Shown piece after piece: positions 12,200-23,903 of a stretch of 64,000 nt of DNA (position 1 is its first letter; each line of letters starts with the position of its first letter). Origin of the DNA: Ulota crispa (taxonomy: Eukaryota > Streptophyta > Bryopsida > Orthotrichales > Orthotrichaceae); the NCBI GenBank assembly GCA_963920765.1, contig OY987245.1:12974727-13038726 (forward strand). The letters are read 5' to 3'. The position numbers and the translations under genes are program-made. The notes beneath the pieces were generated by a model. That model ran no database searches, was not told the DNA's origin, and was given only the letters and a program-made list of their open reading frames with translations.

Positions 12200-15100
12200 G
12201 GGGCTTGGGATCCCCTCCAAACGTCCCCACTAACCTAATTAGAGAGGGTTAGTTTAGGAGTAGATTAGTTAAGCCATGGCCAAGGGCCACATCACCTAGT
12301 TTACGTCACAATATCAATTTGGTGCGTCTATATCCAAGGTTCCAAAAACCATTCGCTTTTCAGAGAGCGTGATTCCAAGTAATTAACCCTGCTAAGCTAC
12401 CAATCAACCTTGGTCAAAGGAGGTTGGCAAATGGCAGTAAAACGCCACCAAAATTTATGGAAGAGTTTCTCAAGGATGTACAATAATTCCCCAAATTTCA
12501 AGTCGTTTCAATAGCAGCAAGGCCTCGAACGACGACATCCAACCAATTTCAAGAAGGCACGCGACATCCAATTTCAAGATATCATCCATTTGGAGCCCAA
12601 TTGACAAAAGCAAGGAGTGCTTCCCGGCTCCCCCAACAAAGCTGGAAGACATTAGGAAGTCAATTTCTCAATTTGGGATGAATTCCCACTTCTGGGTTTT
12701 TCATCCATCCACCCTAATCCTTCATTCAAGATTTCCGACGCCTTGTAGCTTGGAATTAGAAGTGTGAACAACCAAAACCGACTATTTTGGATTCAAGGAA
12801 TCCAATGCCACCATTTGTTTGTCGTTTGGAGCTATGCTCTAGAAGTTATGGTGAATTCATCAAGATATCATCCATTTTGAATTTTTCTTAAATTTTAGGT
12901 AGATTTCAAGGGATTTATGGATCTCCTAGATAGAGGGCCGAGATGTCCTCCCCCAAATGTATAAAGGGAGGTCCAACTCCTCCCAAAACCATCACTTACC
13001 AACACTCTTCTTACCACTTGTTATCATTCTCTTGTGTTTTAGATCATTTATCCCCACTTGGGCCCATCTCTTCTCATTGCCACTTGCACCATCACTTTTC
13101 CTTAGTCTTAGAGTCCATAATTAGTGGGCTTACTCCTTGGGAAGTATTGTGTGCCATCCCCCTTAGGAGTTTAGAGTATCCCCTTGCATTTCCGTGGAGT
13201 TAGAGTGTTTAGTATTGCTTGAGGTCATACTAATCCCTAGAAAGTTGGATTAAGACCTGGCAATGCCGTTTTTCCACACTTCCTAGAAGTCCTAGTTATT
13301 CAGATAGTCAAGTCAAATCTTAGAGTCCATAATTAGACTGCATATCCTGCCATGAGACCCTCACCCTGTCAAATCACTATCAGAGCCCAAGCTCCCTTAC
13401 CAGAACAAGCCCTCCTAGCAGCTTCACTAGAATTCTTTCAGCTCAGCTTCAGCCAGCTCTCTTGATTCTCTTGGAACTCTCTGAGAAGTCACCTTGCTAT
13501 TCAAATTCCCTTGGCTTGTGGCTTGTCCTTGCTCTTGAGTTTGTTATAGCTTGTGCTAGCCGCCGCCCTCGAGATTAGTCACCAGCCCCTCGCTGTCCTT
13601 CACTTGTATTCCTTGAGATCAGTCACTAGCCCTTGTTGCCAATTGCTTGCATTCTCTTAAAGCCAGCTCCCTCAAAATCCCTTGCAGCTACTCACCAGAT
13701 TTCCCTCAAGACTAGCTCGCATCAGTCACTAGCAGCTACTCATCAGAATTTTCTCGAGACTAGCTCGCATCAGTCACCAGCCCTTGTTGTTGATCACTCG
13801 CATCCCCAGAGCTCGCAGCAGCTACTCATTAGAATTTCCTCACGCTAGCTCGCATTCTCAGAGCTCAACAGCTTACTCACTCAGAATTCCCTCGCTTGCA
13901 TTAGTCACCAACCCCTCGCTGTCGATCACTTGCATCCCTTGAGACTAGCTTGCATCAGTCACCAGCCCCTTGCTATTGAATGCTCGCATCTTCTCGAGAT
14001 TAGTCAGCAGCTACTCACTCAAAATTCCCTTGAGCTAGCTCGCATTCTCAGAGCCCAACAGCTTACTCACTCAGAATTCCCTCGAGACTAGCTCACATCA
14101 ATCACTAGCCTTTGCTGCCGTTCGCTCGCATTCTCTCGGAGCTAGCCCCCTCAAGATCCCTCGCCAGTACTCACTCAAAATTCCCTCAAGACCAACTCGC
14201 ATTAGTTACCAGCCCCTCGTTGTTGATCACTCGCATCCCTTGAAACTGCTCGCATCAGTCACCAGCAAGTACTCACTCAAAATTCCCTCGCAGCAGCTGG
14301 AACGGCCCTCGTTGCAGCAGCCGCAGCTCAATACCCAGCCCATACCGCCAGCACCCGACCTTTGCAGCCCCAGTGCCCTCATTGCGGCGCACGGCTAGAG
14401 CGTCCCGGCTCCCTCGTTGCAGCAACGTTGGGCCTCTCCAAACCTCCAGCTCTATTGGCCCAGGCCTACCTTTGAACCTGCCCTCCGGCCCAACTTCCAA
14501 GGGTGGACTACAAGATAGAAGGAGGAAAAAGATGGAAGGGAAAGAAGGTGCAAGCCATAATTACTCCCCACCAACTCTTGGCTTAAAAAGGGTATTTCAC
14601 AAGAGCCAGTAAGTGTTGGGGTTTAATATCAATTCCTAAAACTCCTTAATTATTTCCATCTTGCCATTTTTCATTTGCGTCATAAGTTTGGTGCCTTAGA
14701 TAATGAACTTGTCATTTTTTGACCATTGGCTAGCTTGATGGTGACTTTGCACCCTAGGATACCCTTTTGGGTTATTTAGGGGTGGACAATCCCATTCTTA
14801 GCCATTTGCTGGTGCTCGGGTGATGTTGTGATTATTTGTCACACATCCAAGGAGAAAACCGGTCCGTTAGAGGAGGTTGGACCCCAACCCCCTTAACGTG
14901 TTGTGATTATTTGTCCCTAGAGTAAGGCCAAGCACACGCTTATTTACGCATTCCAATACCATACTCAAGGAAGAATGGAGGCCATCCATGATCAAGCAAT
15001 GGGCTACGCAGGATTCCAAGATGAGATATGATTTCTTAGGTCCTACGTCAATTAATGTATTTCAATTTGCGCTCAATCAATTGAAGGATCACTCTCTTTG

Positions 15101-15300
15101 TTCATCATTGTATGTTGTAGACTTATTGGCAAAGATCCATTACTTGGAAGGCATCTTTTAGTTGGAAATCTACAACCAAACCACCCTCGAGCTCTTATAG
15201 CTCATCGTTCAGTTCATTTTAGAACTTGGTTGTGCATGCGCTTACTTCTAGAGGGGGAGGTTTGAGCACTCACAATGTGGAGGATTCTAAACTTTGCTAA
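12200..15300. mobile_element. possible LTR-retroelement fossil (LTR and leader)
   Basis: The segment has the look of a long LTR plus leader: a TATA-like TATAAAGG near 12960, a second A-rich promoter-like AAAAAGG near 14585, a degenerate minisatellite between them, and a leader-like stretch after about 14640. No coding region can be recognised, no matching second LTR was found in the window, and ends are uncertain. If real it is old and incomplete. Confidence 0.25.
13430..14300. repeat. degenerate minisatellite, units around 100-130 bp
   Basis: Phrases such as GACTAGCTCGCATCAGTCAC, CAGCTACTCACTCA and AATTCCCTCGAG recur many times with shuffled order and spacing. The region is markedly more GC-rich than its surroundings. 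Confidence 0.65.
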
Positions 15301-16200
15301 TGGGAAGCCATTACAAAGTACTAGTCAAAAAAATCCAGATTAGGACATTTGGGTTCTAATCACTTTTATGGTGTGAAAAAAATCAAGAAATTCCTTTTAA
15401 TGGAGGGAACACTTTCTAAATGAATGTCTTAATGTAAGGAAAGCTTAAGAAAAATATTTCAACACTTGCACATTCAAATTTTCCCCTAAATACAAACAAT
15501 TTGAACTCACAAGACAAGAGTCTTGTCCGAAGATCCACGAAGGCCATATTGGGGTACCTTGATCATGCCATTACCCCATAACTTCTTCAATAAATGTTGG
15601 AATGAAGAAAAAATTAGATGTGCATGTACATCTTTGAATTTCCCACCTTCTGCAAAAGTTTCATTTTTTTATAAAAATTCATTATGAGGGATTTGGACCC
15701 AAGGGAGGGCCCTAAACCATGAACCTATGAGAGCTTTGGGAACACTGCCACATGAGTAGTTTGACAGCAGTCTCTATTGGTCGCCTCAATGCCATGTTAG
15801 CTAATAATATTTAATTCATTTTTTAATAATTTTTTTTTCAAAAAAAAAAGCTAAAATTTTCTTAAATTTTTCAAAGACTTTTTTCTTATTTTTAAATTTT
15901 TTCTCACGGCCGTTCCCAACTTGACCATTCCCCAAAACTCACGGCCCTGTCAGGGGTCCAAATTGTGGCTAATTGGATTTAGCCATAGGCACATGCCCGA
16001 AGTCCCATTTATCCAATGAGGGTACACAACAATCTTTTAGAGGTTAAGCGCTTCGAAAATATTTGCAACAATCATGCCAACCAAATGTGTGTCAAAAAAG
16101 ACTAACAATACTATTGCCTTGAAGAAACCAAGAGAAATGTAGGGTCTTCAAACAAAGCAACAAAACATAGTTTTTCATAATTTTTTGCCATTTTGAAAGG
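14640..16200. other. intergenic, no gene recognised
   Basis: A duplicated phrase TGTTGTGATTATTTGTC occurs at about 14823 and 14898. Otherwise there is only AT-rich DNA with A/T runs near 15830-15900. Confidence 0.35.
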
Positions 16201-16259
16201 AATATACAATGGAGGTACTAGTGACAGTGCGTGGATGGACCTTAGAGTTTCAAAATTAT

Positions 16260-16610
16260 TGGCCTAAGGTAGTGTGCTCATAAACCGTTCATCTAAGGGC
16301 TGACACTGAATTTTGGGGAGGTGAGATTTCTTGAACTATTTTTCAGTAAATTTTCTTTGAAAGACAAGATGAATTGACATCTAACACAAGTGGTTTCATA
16401 TTTTTTGAAGTTTTGTGGAATTAGTTATGAAATTTGAAGTGAAAAGGCCATAGGTCTCTAAAACTATCCACCTCCTTAAATGTACATTGCATGTACATTG
16501 TTGAGAGGCTATGAAAAACAGCATGTACTAGCAGAGTACATTTGGTGAGGTGAGCGGTTTCAGAACCTGAGTGGAATATGAGCAGACTACTTTACATCGT
16601 CATATGACAA
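16260..16610 (+). mobile_element. copy of family X repeat (~340 bp)
   Basis: Similar over its length to 34140-34480 and 35745-36085, and to 34650-34905 in inverted orientation; all share the phrase TTGAAAGACAAGA and the pair TGTACATT...TGTACA near the far end. The sequence ends are not resolved here. Non-coding. Confidence 0.5.
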
Positions 16611-16844
16611 CAATGTTAATTTACCATTTGAAGAGTTCCCATATAAAATAGAAGCCAAAATTCAGATAAAAATTTATATGATTTTTTACCCATGTTTACA
16701 ACTCCTTTGTAAATTGTAATGTGCAAAGACCTAAATCAATAACGGTATATTCATACTTGGTGTGAGGAGGTATATTAGCAATATGGATACAATCTAACTA
16801 AGGTGTGTTCAAATGCATATAATTATTCTTTGTTACTACCACTC

Positions 16845-17582
16845 TTAACCTCTAAAGCCTTGAGCACCCTTTTTTGGAAACATAGCAATTTTGAGCAGCT
16901 CACTATCAATGGGGTTTATTTTTTATTTTTTTTGAAATTTTCACACACCACGTGTCCAAGGGGTAGCTTTAAGTTTCACCAAATTTCATAACTTTTGACT
17001 TCATGGTTCAAAAGTTATTGCATGATATGTTGTTTTCTTTGCTTGGTGGGCAACTTGGGCAGCTTGCAAAAACTTCTTCAAAAATTACATTTTTTTAATG
17101 TTTTTTTTTTTAAATTATTTTTTTAGATTTATATATACTTGGAAGGCTTTGAATCATCCAATTTTAATTAATTCGATGAAAGTTATGATGAGTTTTAGTT
17201 TGCTGGTAGGTATGGAGTCTCTCAAAACCATACCTACCGGCAAACTAAAACTCCTCATAACTTTCATTGCTTAATTAAAATTGGATGATTCAAAGCCTTC
17301 CAAGTATATATAAATCAAAAAAAATAATTTAAAAAAAATCAAAAAAATGTAATTTTTGAAGAAGTTTTTGTGAGCTGCCCGGGCTGCCCGCCGAGCAAAG
17401 AAAACAACATATCATGCAATAACTTTTGAACCATGAAGTCAAAAATTATCAAATTTGTTGAAACTTAAAACTACTCCTTGAACACATAACGTGTGAAAAT
17501 TTCAAAGGAAAAAAATGAAAGACCCATTGATAGTGAGCTGCCCAAAATTGCCAAAAAAGGTGCTCAAGGCTTTAGGGGTTAA
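16845..17582. mobile_element. TTAA-bounded full-length fold-back, 738 bp
   Basis: TTAA-CCTCTAAAGCCTTGAGCACC at the left and its complement at the right; the element is one inverted repeat centred near 17215, with arms of about 365 bp that differ at scattered positions. The inner part is similar to the long TTAA elements (for example AGCTTTGAATCATCC-like stretches), so this is a fold-back derivative of that family. Confidence 0.7.
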
Positions 17583-18689
17583 CATCAAGTATGCACATAT
17601 CATTAGGCCCTCAACCTGGTCAACCATGAATTAAATGTTGACCAATTGTAACTGCTACACTAATAAATAAGACTGTAACCTTGTTATTTTTCTTCTCTTG
17701 ATGAGCATTTCAATGAATTTTGCAAAATCCACAATGAATTCTGATAAGTGCGAAAGTATCTCACAATGATGGCAACAATAAAATTCCCCACTTCCCCCTT
17801 GTTTTATGGAGCCATTTTGGTCAAAAGTTGAGGTGCAAGGTTGCTTTATGGCTCCTCTTTACATTCACACATAAGACCAACATACCTAGCAAGTAACAAG
17901 TGAGCCAAAAAAAATGCTCAATGCTTGGCCCTTGGTTTTTCAAAATTGAGCTTTTTATATTTATATATATGAATATATGAATATGTATATGTATGTATGT
18001 ATATATATAATTTAATTCCATTTAATTGATGGCAATTGAAGATGCCCTTAGCTTTGGCATAAATAACTACTATCATTTTGTAAATTTATCAAATGTGCAA
18101 CAGCTACGTAAGGCATTCCTAATATACCCAACAAATCAATTCAACATATCAATGTATATTTATTGATTATAATGGGATTAGAACTCGAAGTGGTGGATTG
18201 CTATTATTAGGTTTACATGACAAAGCCAAACAAAATGTATATTTCACAAAGTATAGATAAGGACATTAGATGGTTTAGAATGTTGTATTCGTTAATTTGA
18301 GAAGAAACCATGATTTTGGGAGTTTAAGGTAACCACCTTAAACCAAGCTTTAGGTGTAAGGTGAGTACAACTTGGGAATCTAGTTGACTACATTGAATGA
18401 ACCATGTGCTCAATCAATCAGATTCTTCAAGCATATGGGGATTACAGGTAAGCACACAGACGAGCGGTCCAATATGACAACTATAGCTCTTCAAATAAAT
18501 TCTAAATAGATGAGATGAAAATTCACCCAAAAGCATGACTCACCGCCCATGTTCAAATCCAATTTGGCTTGTATCTTCACAACGTGTTCTTCATTGAACT
18601 TTGGTCAATGATACTCACTTCTCTTTTCTTTCTCTATTATTAAGATAGTTATGTTTTATAATATCAGGCATGTTTACTAGGTACATTGA
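17583..18689. other. intergenic, with a TA-rich simple repeat at 17950-18010
   Basis: Contains an imperfect (TATG/TATA) microsatellite and, at about 18285-18400, a fragment resembling family D (GGTAACCACCTTAAACC). No gene. Confidence 0.4.
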
Positions 18690-19265
18690 GAGCATCTCCA
18701 CCGATTCAGACTTGCTCAAAGTTTTTCATCTGGTTTGGTGAGGTCTGAAGGCTCCCAATCTTCACCCATGCTCTTTGAAAAGGTGGCCTAACACTCCAAG
18801 ACACCCCATAAATAAGCAATTAACCACTTATCTAGGGAAGTAGAGGATAAAGCTCACTAAAGTTAAGGTGAGTAGTGCATGAATAGTGGTTTGAAGAGTG
18901 GCTTGCTAAACTCGCCAAATAAGAGAGTTTGAGAGCATCTCCACTGGTGGCTCTGGCTTGCTCAAAGTGGATGAGAAGTAGCCAGGCCATGCTCAAACTC
19001 TCTTATTTGGCAAATCTAACAAGCCACTCTTCAAACCATTATTCATCAGTGAGCTTTATCCTCTACTTCCCTAGATAAGTGGTCAACTGCTTATTTATGG
19101 GATATCTTGAAGTGTAAGAACATGGGTGGAGATTAGGAGCCTTCAAACCTCGCCAAACCAGATGGAAAACTTTGAGGGAGTCTGCACCTGTGGAGATGCT
19201 CTGAGCGTGGCCTGGCTACTTTTTCATCCACTTTGACCGAGCTAGAGCCACCGGTGGAGATGCTC
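18690..19265. mobile_element. Tourist-like MITE (outer), split by its own relative
   Basis: Outer element in the opposite orientation to 9188-9490, flanked by TGA on both sides (18687-18689, 19266-19268). Its sequence stops at 18932 and resumes at 19205 on either side of the inner copy; without the insert it would be about 304 bp, like the other members. Confidence 0.7.
18933..19201. mobile_element. Tourist-like MITE (inner), 269 bp, TSD TGA
   Basis: Begins GAGCATCTCCACTGGTGG and ends GGAGATGCTC, flanked by TGA at 18930-18932 and 19202-19204. It sits inside the outer family member, so this insertion is the younger event. Confidence 0.7.
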
Positions 19266-19789
19266 TGAGGGTGCCACAAGGTAGAGTTCTATGGGCAGGT
19301 GGGCGGTGGCTCCACCCAAAAGTCTGAAACTGGAGTTGACCGCGGTAGACTAGGTACCAACTACTCTGCAGTTGATGAATCCCCCAGCGGCCCAGCCACC
19401 CAAATCCACTGATTTGACTCGCCTGTCAAACCTCCTCCACTTCCGCCGAACTCGAAGTTTGTCGTCCGTTCCAGACTACCAATAAGCTTATATCTTCTAG
19501 AATCTACCTAGGCCTCAATTCTATCAGCACCTCCTATATTCTATACATACACTGATACACGAATGTAGCCGATATTTAATCGTGGCAACACTCCATTTGA
19601 CTGCAATAAAATACCAGAGTTGAAAGAATAACTGTAGTTTTGGGATGCGCCTTGGAAAGCTTTTCTGTAGTTCCATCACGTACTCTTCTTAGTTAATATT
19701 TGTTTTTCATGAAAAACCCAAGTTTCTTCTTGTGCCGCACGAGTTACTGTGCGATTTTGTTTTTTTCCTTTTTGGCTGCCAGAGTGCCA

Positions 19790-20220
19790 GGTTGACGCGT
19801 TTTGCCCGGGCTTAGCCACAGACGTCTTTGTGGGGTCAGGGTTGAAAAGCTCAGATTTTCACCAACCAGAATCCAGACGATGAAAGTGTAGAAATTTACT
19901 ACCAGGAGATTTGAATTTGGGAAAATTGACTTCACGTTTTGGAATCAGAGAGAGACCCTGGTTTTTGTCGGGAACCGGTGAAATTGACCAACTCAAAACA
20001 CGGTAAAAACTTGACTTTTATCCATGTGCGTAAATAAATATGAGCTTTTCCACTACAGGCCCACAGACATGAATGTGTATTTATACCAAGTCCTTTGCCC
20101 GGCCCAACCATATAAAGTTCGCCCCAAATTACCTGCAAGCACCGTAAGAAATCCTTGAGTTGAGTCAATCCATCGGAAATCAGAGATCCACCGCCGGGAT
20201 CCAGTCGTTCGCAAGTCAAA
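19790..20220 (+). promoter_or_regulatory. WRKY gene promoter: clustered W-boxes and TATA box
   Basis: TTGAC cores, the binding site of WRKY proteins, occur at 19792, 19926 (TTGACT), 19984 (TTGACC) and 20011 (TTGACT), with reverse-strand GTCAA at about 20164 and 20215. A TATA-like TATAAAG lies at 20111, so transcription may begin near 20140. The cluster is the usual signature of auto- or cross-regulation among WRKY genes; that role here is inference. Confidence 0.5.
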
Positions 20221-20464
20221 GACAAAACCACCTGTGATTGTCTACAAGAGGTAAAGCTGAAGCCTAGCAGGATCTAGTACTTGAGCGCCGATTCTTTCAT
20301 CGCTTCTCCATTACCGTCTCTATCTTTCCCACTTTTCTCTCTCTTCCATCTGCTTTTTTCTTCGGAGCTTTCGCGGGTACTATTTCGTGTCAGTGTAGAA
20401 ATATAATTCGATTCGGTGGTCGCAATCGACAAGAACGCTGTAAGGGATTGTGACCTCTGAAATC

Positions 20465-20635
20465 ATGACATTCAGGAGCACTCGAAGACTGTAACTGTAA
20501 AGACTAAGACCCCCGGGGGTTGCAGTACTAGCAATTAGAACCTGGCCTGTTGATTGCAAGAGTTGCTCATATCGAAGGATGTGGAGATTACTAGGATTTT
20601 GATCATATTTTATGCCTGTAATACTTCCAGAGTAA
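20465..20635 (+). promoter_or_regulatory. three short uORFs in the WRKY leader
   Basis: Upstream ATGs at 20465 (9 codons plus stop), 20579 (7 plus stop) and 20612 (7 plus stop, ending 27 nt before the main ATG). They would lie in the leader if transcription starts near 20140; a CT-rich tract at 20304-20350 is typical of plant leaders. They may reduce translation of the main frame. An undetected leader intron could remove some of them. Confidence 0.4.
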
Positions 20636-20662
20636 TTTGTAGCGATTTCGGTGTTTGAAACT

Positions 20663-22328
20663 ATGGGAACGACAAGCGGTGAAAGCGGAGACAAGGAACT
20701 AGGCATGAGCAGGTTCAGTGAGATGATCATGGCCGCGTCTGCAGGAGCAGCAGTTGCAGGGAACCAGAAGAAAACGAGCAGTAGTGGGAGAGTGGACATG
20801 GTGAGCAAGATCGACTTGTCCGTGAAGCTGGACGAAGACAGCATCGACGAGGATGAGGAAATGGAAAGCAGTGAACACGAGGAAGACGTAGTAGTACCCT
20901 GGGGGAATCATCACATGGCTAGCGGTAAAGACGAGGAGACCAGTAGTCCCCAGCAGCAGTCTGGGTTTCGGAAGACCGCGCTGGAGTTAGCCGTGAGCCA
21001 GGGCTTGCTGCACCGGAGCACAATTGCCAGTGAACGCTCCACGGTAGAAGACGACGTCGATTCCCCTCCGTCTTCACCTGCCAGACCCTCCGCTTCTGCC
21101 GCCGCCAATCAGCTCAACGAGGTAAAATACATTTTCTAGTTGGAGTCACCAATTCTAGCAACTTTGTTCTTGCTTAATTCTACACCTGTGAGAATTCCTG
21201 ACGAGGTTGCTGAGTAGCACCAAGTGATGAGCGATGGTTACTGATCGTCACTTTGGAATGCACCAGTTACTAGCAGCGCGCATCGAGATCGTGCGTCTCT
21301 CTGAAGAGAATGACCGTTTCCGTACCATGTTAACCCACCTCACCACGGAGTATCACAATCTCCAGATGCACATGGTTGCGACCGTGCAACGGCGTAGTGA
21401 TGACTCGCTAAGCCGTCCATCTCAAATCTCTACACAGGTAAGCTCAACACTCTTACTAACTTCCTGAGTGTGCTCCAGTTTTCCTCATGTCTGATTGTGA
21501 CTCCAGAATTCTTGGTGGGTTGGTTTAGCTTCATGTCGGTTTCATGAGTCCCTTTTACTTATGAGTAATTTTTTTTTTCGTCAGTGCATCACCGGGCCAT
21601 CAAGGAGCTATCTCGGGGCAACGCCATCTCAAGGAGAGAAGATGCTCCGAGCAAGTCCACCGAAGTCGCCACCTCGGGAATTGCAGACTTCGACGATGGA
21701 AAAATCTCACACGCAGCACGCTGCTCAGCTGGCACCGAAAACGGAAGATATATTAACGGGTCCTGAAAGATCACCTTCACCAGCCGAACAACCGCCTGTT
21801 TCTCACCTACCCTCACCACCGACGTCTCCGGAAGCCGATCAGATCCAAGAGAATGAAGCATGGCAAGCTAACAAGGTGCAGAAGATTTCTCACAGCGGCT
21901 TTGTGCCTAGTAGCGGCTTGCCCGTCACCCAAGTGGAGGCCGATCCTAACGTTCGGAAAGCCAGAGTTTCAGTCCGTGCTCGCTCGGATGCTCCCACTGT
22001 AAGTTCGACCTTCCTTTAGCATGCATTTTGTTGCACTTTGTGGAATCGCTCGCACGACTGCTCGTTTCAGTATAACTTTCATATTCGTAACTAAGTACCC
22101 GTTGTACTGTGGTCCTCCGCTAGAAGGACTCAATGTAAATCACTTTACTCACGTAACCCTTTCTCCCCCTAGTGGGCCTCGGCTAAAAGAACAAATGGGT
22201 CAGTGGAAGTTAAATACTCTCCTAGCCAATCAAAATGAGCTGCTCAAAAGGACCCATGTATTCTTTTATATATGTACGATATAGATATGGCAGATTTCAG
22301 TGAGGAGTTTCAGTTGTGCGACTGAAAA

Positions 22329-22368
<40 letters not shown>

Positions 22369-23627
22369 TCCTCGTTTGCAGAGCTCTTGGCACTTGAAAG
22401 TCACAATCTTGACGCTCAGGAACACGCCATTCACGAAATTGACGACTTGCGAAAATGATCTGATTTTTTTAGGTTTTTTTTGTTTGTTTCAGATGAATGA
22501 CGGATGTCAGTGGAGGAAGTATGGTCAGAAAATGGCGAAAGGGAATCCTTGTCCGAGAGCGTATTATCGGTGTACTGTTGCACCAGGGTGTCCCGTTCGC
22601 AAGCAGGTAGCGTCATCTCTCGATGCATATGATCAGATACCTAGATTTCTATTGTTCTGTGTTTTATCAGTAGCTTCATAAGTCATATCCGTAAAATTGG
22701 TTCAGTTTCCAGTTGCCCGACTAAAACCCCAAGTTTTGACCTGTCCTAGTTCTAGTTTTTTGGACCCGATTTCGACGCTCTGGAACACGCCATTTTGACG
22801 GATTTAGCCAGATCAGCATGATCCGATGTCACTAGAAGAAAACATGCAAATGACTACAAATGTTCTAAACACCTGTAATTGAGTTGTTGTATAATTGTTT
22901 AGGACATCTGCAATTGTTATGAACTAGTCCTTTAGGACACATTTTTCTTCTACTGTGCCAAATGTTACTGGCTTCGCAACCTCTGATAAATGATAATGGT
23001 CGTGTACAGGTGCAAAGATGCGCCGACGACATTTCAATCCTCATCACGACATACGAAGGCACGCACAACCACCCGTTGGCGCCGGCGGCCGCCGCAATGG
23101 CGTCCACCACTTCCGCCGCAGCCTGCATGCTCCTCTCAGGCTCCACGAGCTCCAGCGATGTGCACCGCTCAGTGGCAGTGCCAACACAACCACAGTTCAT
23201 CCACCTCGCATCTACAAACCACTCCCAAGGCGGTGCAGCTGGCGTGTCCACAATCTCGGCCTCGGCGCCTTTCCCCACCATCACCCTGGACCTCACCAAC
23301 AACCCCACCACTCAACTCGGCCTCCGGCTCAGCAACAATGCCGAGGCCAGCGCCACCCTGGCGTCTTCCAGTTTCCAATCCCCAATGGTGGCTCCACAAC
23401 CTACCACGCAAGCCAGCCCTATGTTCCGTGAGGCCGCCATGCAACCCCACCAACCACCGGAATCCACCAGTTGGAATCAGCAGTATAACTCTCAAACTTT
23501 GGCGCCCTCATTGCAGGAGTCTGTAACGGCTGCTACGGCGGCCATTACGTCGGATCCAAGCTTCACTGCGGCTCTAGCTGCTGCGATCACTTCCATTATC
23601 TCCCAAAACCAGCAGAATGCTCAGTAG
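20663..23627 (+). CDS. WRKY transcription factor, group IIb (five exons)
   Basis: Nuclear DNA-binding regulator that recognises W-box (TTGACY) promoters, typically in stress, defence and senescence responses. Exons by GT-AG junctions, all in phase 0: 20663-21121, 21267-21437, 21585-21998, 22493-22606, 23010-23627; product 591 residues, normal for IIb. Residues 1-153 are acidic/Ser-rich; 154-195 form the leucine-zipper-like coiled coil ([18 protein letters not shown]). The WRKY domain spans about 351-409 with WRKYGQK at 355-361 and ligands C375, C381, H405, H407. The intron before VQR (386/387) is the V-type intron of groups IIa/IIb. The Ala/Ser block after the domain ([16 protein letters not shown]) and the [13 protein letters not shown] motif near the C-terminus are group IIb signatures. 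The ATG at 20663 is the first that gives the conserved N-terminus. The stop at 23625 is followed by 91 open codons, described separately. The gene appears intact. Confidence 0.93.
22331..22375. repeat. (TA)n microsatellite in WRKY intron 3
   Basis: About 17 or more TA units within the third intron; likely length-variable between individuals. Confidence 0.85.
22830..22955. mobile_element. CACTA-type mini-element in WRKY intron 4, 126 bp
   Basis: Begins CACTAGAAGAAAA and ends TTTTTCTTCTACTG. It is clearly similar to 39088-39228, sharing ACAATTGTTTAGGACAT and TGCAATTGTTATGAA. CACTA/G termini suggest an En/Spm-derived MITE. Its insertion lengthens intron 4 but leaves both splice sites intact. 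Confidence 0.6.
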
Positions 23628-23903
23628 GCCAGCTTTGGGGCGAGAGAAGGCATCAGTTATCATTCGACTGGTGGTTCTTATTTATCTTCGACACCATCAT
23701 CGAAGTCGGCGTTTACTAGCTTAGCAGGATCTAGATCTCCTCCTCGGGGAGAGGCTGCTCAGCTGTCGACTATTCTGACCTCTGCGTTGATGTCCATGCA
23801 ATCCAGCAAGCCTGATCAAGCTGCAGCCGTCGTCAAGTGCGTGAAACCGTCCGCCACGTATGGGTCGATGGTTGTGCCGGAGCGAGTGCACCAACATTCA
23901 TAG
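23628..23903 (+). other. 91 open, protein-like codons after the WRKY stop
   Basis: Immediately after the TAG at 23625 the same frame stays open for 91 codons to the TAG at 23901. It encodes a Ser/Ala/Pro-rich sequence (GSYLSSTPSSKSAFTSLAGS, later AAQLSTILTSALMSMQSS) that looks like the low-complexity tail of a transcription factor, not a random 3' untranslated region. Either the ancestral protein was longer and the stop is recent, or the stop is sometimes read through, or this is chance in a GC-richer stretch. Confidence 0.4.

Noticed and set aside
14273-14612. Overlapping frames on both strands in the GC-rich repeat
   Set aside because: Frames arise from the minisatellite's base composition; no domain or splice context.
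22865-23526. Alternative-frame ORFs over WRKY exon 5
   Set aside because: They are shadows of the GC-rich WRKY C-terminal exon, whose own frame carries the family motifs.
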